DNA of 64,000 nucleotides from Bacillus massiliglaciei (lineage in GTDB: Bacteria; Bacillota; Bacilli; Bacillales; DSM-1321): positions 210,170 through 274,169 of the forward strand of contig NZ_LT622357.1 in the NCBI RefSeq assembly GCF_900098925.1, written 5' to 3'. Under the pieces are notes generated by a model. It saw nothing but the letters and a program-made list of their open reading frames with translations. It made no database searches and was not told the DNA's origin. Shown one piece after another: positions 61,089-64,000 of this stretch. Position numbers and translations under genes: made by a program. Position 1 is the first letter of the stretch; every line of letters starts with the position of its first letter.

Positions 61089-62138
61089 TTGAGAGACATG
61101 TTGAAAGTATTGGCGATCTCTCTTATTGGCGGGTATATGTTTAGTCTGCTCCACATCCCGATTCCGTGGATGCTCGGCCCGATTTTTTCCATTTTAATTG
61201 CCCAATTCCTCTATAAAGGAACATTATTATGGTCGCCAAAGCTCCGCGATTTCGGACTGGTTATTGTCGGAATTGCCATCGGCGAGCAATTCAACCTCGC
61301 CCTTTTCAGGGGCATTGGCATTCTATTACTCTATATGCTGCTGTTAAACGTCATTCTTATCGCCTGCTCCGTCGTGCTGGCGCTCGGATTAAGCAAATGG
61401 TCAAAATTACCGCTGAAATCCATGGTATTAGGGACCATTCCAGGCGGATTAGGGCAAATCGTCGTTTTTGCAGAAGAAGAAAAAGATGTCGACCTAGCAG
61501 CAGTTACCTATTTCCATATTGTCCGTCTTCTGCTGGTTGTTGTCTTTATTCCGTTTATTGTATCAGGCCATATCATCAGCAAACCTCCAGTGGATGTCCC
61601 CTTGACATTCGGGTTAGCCGGATTAATCCTTACTGCCTGGGGCTGTTCCTATATGGCGAAACGCCTGAAAATGCCCATTGCCTATTTCTTGACACCCATC
61701 CTGCTGATTATCGGGCTGCAGCTGACATCCTTTGACTTAGCACCGCTGCCATCCCCTGTCATGAACGGGGCCCAGCTGCTAATCGGAGCCCATATCGGTC
61801 TATTGCTGAAGCCGCATATGATTAAGCTCCCCTACCGCTATTTACTGGCAGGGATTATGAGTGCTGTCGGGCTGATTTTCCTAACCTATGGCACTAGCTT
61901 TATCGTATCCTCCTTTTTAGGATACTCCTTTGCCACCAGCTTCTTAAGCACAGCACCAGGCGGACTCGACCAAATGGTATTGCTGGCAGATGCAGTCGGT
62001 GCCGACGTCTCAGTCATCTCCGTCTTCCAGGTCTTCAGGCTGCTCTTTATCTTCCTGCTTGTCATGCCGGCCTTAAGGTTTTACTATCAAATTGCAGCCA
62101 AAAAACAAGTACTGGAACGAAAACGGGGAATTGTTTAG
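61089..62138 (+). CDS. AbrB-duplication family membrane protein (PF05145 type)
   Basis: A 349-residue membrane protein of about ten helices made of two homologous halves, each with the family signature (PGGLGQIVVFAEE near 120 and PGGLDQMVLLADAVGAD near 295). Databases often call it a putative ammonia monooxygenase or AbrB family regulator, but it is neither the transition-state regulator AbrB nor a shown monooxygenase; transport or regulation is possible. The start is TTG 61089 with AAAGGAG 9 bases upstream; ATG 61098 is the alternative. Its terminator has been split by the IS element. Confidence 0.82.
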   Translation: MRDMLKVLAISLIGGYMFSLLHIPIPWMLGPIFSILIAQFLYKGTLLWSPKLRDFGLVIVGIAIGEQFNLALFRGIGILLLYMLLLNVILIACSVVLALGLSKWSKLPLKSMVLGTIPGGLGQIVVFAEEEKDVDLAAVTYFHIVRLLLVVVFIPFIVSGHIISKPPVDVPLTFGLAGLILTAWGCSYMAKRLKMPIAYFLTPILLIIGLQLTSFDLAPLPSPVMNGAQLLIGAHIGLLLKPHMIKLPYRYLLAGIMSAVGLIFLTYGTSFIVSSFLGYSFATSFLSTAPGGLDQMVLLADAVGADVSVISVFQVFRLLFIFLLVMPALRFYYQIAAKKQVLERKRGIV

Positions 62139-62173
62139 GTAAATAATAGAATAAAAAAATCCAATTGGTGCTG

Positions 62174-62218
62174 CACCCCAGAAGTTAGAGTTCAAAATCT
62201 AAGTTCTGGGGTGTTTTT
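62174..62218 (+). terminator. Hairpin at the 5' end of the IS, hiding the orfA ribosome site
   Basis: CACCCCAGAA (62174-62183) pairs with TTCTGGGGTG (62204-62213), with an inner TTAGA/TCTAA helix, and is followed by T5. It looks like a terminator against outside transcription. GGGGTG in its right arm is also the only ribosome site for orfA at 62221. Confidence 0.75.
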
Positions 62219-62220
62219 CT

Positions 62221-62781
62221 ATGGTGAAATATAGTAAAGAAACGAAATTAAAACTCGTAAGGGAATATCTATCAGGTAGTTTAAGCTATCATCAATTAGC
62301 CCAAAAATACGGCATACCAAATCGTACATCCATACAAAACTGGGTACGTTCTTATAAAGAATTTGGAGAAGCAGGCATAGAAAGGAAACGGGGAAAACAA
62401 GTTTATTCTGTTCAATTCAAACGTACTGTATTACACTTTATGAAACAAACAGAGGCTTCTTACTATGATACAGCGATGGAATTTAACCTGAATAACCCTT
62501 CTTTAATTGCCAATTGGAGAAGGAAATAATTAGATGAAGGGATAGAAGGCCTCGAAGAAAAAAGGAAAGGACGGCTTCCTATGTCTAAAAAAGCTAAACT
62601 GAATGGATCTAAGCGGGGAACAGAATCTCGTGAAGAACAGTTAGAGCGTGAAAATGAGCTGCTTCGATTAGAGGTTGCGTATTTAAAAAAGCTAAACGCT
62701 TTTCAGGAGAACCCGGATGCCTTCCTCGAAAAGCACAGGCAGCGCTGGCATTCGAACTCCACGAAGAAGGATTCCGATTAA
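62221..62781 (+). pseudogene. IS3 transposase OrfA, interrupted by an in-frame TAA
   Basis: OrfA provides the helix-turn-helix DNA-binding part of the transposase. Frame one reads MVKYSKETKLKLVREYLSGS through residue 102 (LIANWRRK), meets TAA at 62527-62529, then continues in the same frame as LDEGIEGLEEKRKGRLPMSK to a leucine-zipper-like segment (REEQLERENELLRLEVAYLKK), ending at 62781. Without the stop it would be 186 residues, normal for IS150-type OrfA. The canonical slippery heptamer A AAA AAG is at 62685-62691. Confidence 0.88.
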
Positions 62782-63608
62782 TCGATGTCCTTGAAGTAGT
62801 AGGGATTCCTGAAGCTACGTATCATTATCACATCCAACAATGTAAGAAAGAAGATCCTGATCAAAAATGGAAAGATATCATTCTAGAATTGTTTAAAAAA
62901 CATAAAGGACGATACGGATACCGCCGGATTCATTCGGAATTAAAGGCACACGGTCATGTCATCAATCATAAAAAAGTGCAGCGAATTATGGGGGAGCTAG
63001 ACTTAAAATGTGGAAAATTCACATGTAAATCCCGCTATAATTCCTACAGAGGGAAGGTGGGGAAAGTGGCTAAAAACCGTTTGAACCGTCGGTTTACTGC
63101 CCCTTACCGCCTTCAAAAATTAGTAACAGATGTGACAGAGTTTAAATGTACAGGAAATGAAAAACTGTATTTAAGTCCGATAGTAGACCTTCATAACGGT
63201 GAAATTATCTCTTTCGGGATTTCTAACAGACCCACACTGGATTTGGTTTTAGCCCCATTGAACCAAGCAATAGATATAGTTAAAAATGAAGCTGGCTATC
63301 GCACAACCATTCATTCAGACCAAGGCTGGCAGTATCAACATAATAAATGGGTGAAGGCACTAAAGGTCAACAAAATCTTTCAAAGTATGTCCCGAAAAGC
63401 CACGTGTGCAGATAACGCAGCCATGGAGAATTTCTTTGGGATTCTGAAACAGGAAATGTATTACGGGGAAGAACTCATATCGTATGGTGAGCTTAAGAAA
63501 AAAATAGCAGAGTACATCGATTATTATAACCACATACGGATTAAGCAAAAATTGGCTGGCTTAAGTCCAGTGCAGTACCGAACTCAAACCAGCCAACCAG
63601 CTGCATAA
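62691..63608 (+). CDS. IS3 transposase OrfB (DDE integrase domain), expressed by -1 frameshift
   Basis: OrfB is the catalytic part, normally made as an OrfAB fusion by -1 slippage. Read from the slip site it gives about 305 residues starting AKRFSGEPGCLPRKAQAALA, then HTH_21-type RYGYRRIHSELKAHG and the rve core. Catalytic Asp lies in VTDVTEFKCTG, Asp in HSDQGWQYQH and Glu in NAAMENFFGILKQEMYY. The domain is complete. An internal ATG at 62889 is not the natural start. Since orfA is interrupted, a full fusion protein would need stop read-through. Confidence 0.88.
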   Translation, partial: AKRFSGEPGCLPRKAQAALAFELHEEGFRLIDVLEVVGIPEATYHYHIQQCKKEDPDQKWKDIILELFKKHKGRYGYRRIHSELKAHGHVINHKKVQRIMGELDLKCGKFTCKSRYNSYRGKVGKVAKNRLNRRFTAPYRLQKLVTDVTEFKCTGNEKLYLSPIVDLHNGEIISFGISNRPTLDLVLAPLNQAIDIVKNEAGYRTTIHSDQGWQYQHNKWVKALKVNKIFQSMSRKATCADNAAMENFFGILKQEMYYGEELISYGELKKKIAEYIDYYNHIRIKQKLAGLSPVQYRTQTSQPAA

Positions 63609-63732
63609 TATAAACTCTAACTTTATGGGGTCACTACCATTTCTCACCAAGAAATTGGATTTTTTGTTTATATGCATGGATTTTCGATAGATTTTATCCT
63701 GTTTTAAGGAATAACTATTCTTATAATAAGAA

Positions 63733-63906
63733 CTATTTTATGTTTTTGATTTTACTGAGAATATAAAGCTGGAGCCCTAAAACGATGCCGATTAAGACAC
63801 TAAGAATGAAAAACGGGCCATTATCTTCTCCAATAACAGGTAATAACAGAAATAATATAGCTTCACTGATAACCACACCGAGCACAATATATAGGAAAGC
63901 TTTCAT
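63733..63906 (-). CDS. Small two-span membrane protein, function unknown
   Basis: A 57-residue product, MKAFLYIVLGVVISEAILFL at the N-terminus, with two hydrophobic helices separated by GEDNGP and a basic tail (SKIKNIK). GGGAGTG lies 7 bases before the ATG. The stop is TAG at 63733-63735. Family unknown. It follows another minus-strand gene that enters from the right edge. Confidence 0.55.
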   Translation of the reverse strand: MKAFLYIVLGVVISEAILFLLLPVIGEDNGPFFILSVLIGIVLGLQLYILSKIKNIK

Positions 63907-63942
63907 TCAGGCACTCCCTCCCAAACAATTCTATCATACTCT

Positions 63943-64000
63943 TTATTTAGCTGAAGAATTCTTATCGATTGGAGCCTTTTCCAGCTGGCTCTCAAGTCTA
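63943..64000 (-). CDS. C-terminal end of an unidentified gene (partial)
   Basis: At the right edge the minus strand reads RLESQLEKAPIDKNSSAK then TAA (63943-63945), a plausible charged helical C-terminus. A second frame is also open and ends at 63903, overlapping the next ATG. The sequence is too short to decide between them. Confidence 0.3.
   Translation of the reverse strand, partial: RLESQLEKAPIDKNSSAK

Larger units (their letters stand above)
62167..63638 (+). mobile_element. IS3 family (IS150-like) insertion sequence
   Basis: A 1472-base element. Its ends are imperfect 26-base inverted repeats (62167-62192, GGTGCTGCACCCC..., and 63613-63638), sharing a perfect AAGTTAGAGTT inner part. 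A 3-base direct repeat ATT (62164-62166 and 63639-63641) flanks it. It contains orfA and orfB in the -1 relation with an A6G slippery site, the hallmark of the family. OrfA has an in-frame stop, so the copy is probably not self-mobile. Confidence 0.93.
62153..63666 (+). terminator. Terminator stem interrupted by the IS element
   Basis: Left flank AAAAAATCCAATT (ending 62166) and right flank ATTTCTCACCA then AGAAATTGGATTTTTT (63639-63665) rejoin, with the 3-base duplication removed, to a 16-bp perfect stem around a CACCA loop. The original structure was a bidirectional terminator after the AbrB-type gene. Confidence 0.85.

Noticed and set aside
61089-62138. Reading the AbrB-type protein as a DNA-binding regulator or ammonia monooxygenase
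   Set aside because: The sequence is a duplicated polytopic membrane protein; those database names are not supported by its features.

Overview
The window is a chromosomal segment of an endospore-forming member of the Bacillaceae. The evidence is a long run of genes in Bacillus subtilis-like order: spo0B, rpmA, prp, rplU, spoIVFB/FA, minDC, mreDCB, radC, maf, spoIIB, comC, folC, valS, ysxE, spoVID, the hem operon, ysxC, lonA, lonB, clpX, tig, ysoA, then leuDCBA-ilvCNB. Nearly all of this lies on the minus strand. It is not B. subtilis itself: an RNase G/E gene sits between rplU and spoIVFB, and several plus-strand genes interrupt the block.

Layout, in window coordinates. 1-13.3 kb holds ribosomal protein, sporulation (spo0B, spoIVFAB, spoIIB), division-site (minCD), cell-shape (mreBCD) and competence (comC) genes. 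13.8-19.9 kb holds folC, a plus-strand pair of RimK-like ATP-grasp genes, and valS behind a T-box leader. 20-23.4 kb holds the spore-coat genes ysxE and spoVID, followed by a GC-rich repeat. 23.4-29.7 kb is hemAXCDBL (glutamyl-tRNA to uroporphyrinogen III), with a perfect PerR-type operator in front. 30.5-39.9 kb is a protein quality-control block (lonA, lonB, clpX, trigger factor). 40.1-48.7 kb is the branched-chain amino-acid operon, led by a leucine (CUC) T-box.

From 48.9 kb on the order is accessory: acetyltransferases, a zincin-like protein, a glycosyltransferase, lipoate genes lipA/lipM, a VOC protein, KtrB, a region-2-only sigma-like protein, small membrane proteins, an arylamine N-acetyltransferase, a chemoreceptor with a perfect sigma-D promoter, and an AbrB-type membrane protein. 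An IS3/IS150-type element (62167-63638) sits inside the terminator hairpin of that last gene.

Most interesting beyond ordinary annotation: two related structured RNA candidates ending in terminators, after minD and after spoIIB, that share a conserved tail; the IS that split a terminator stem and carries its own start-site-sequestering hairpin; the stand-alone sigma region 2 protein; the overlapping ATP-grasp pair; and a terminator inside the ilv-leu operon between leuB and leuC. I saw no rRNA, tRNA, CRISPR array or prophage.
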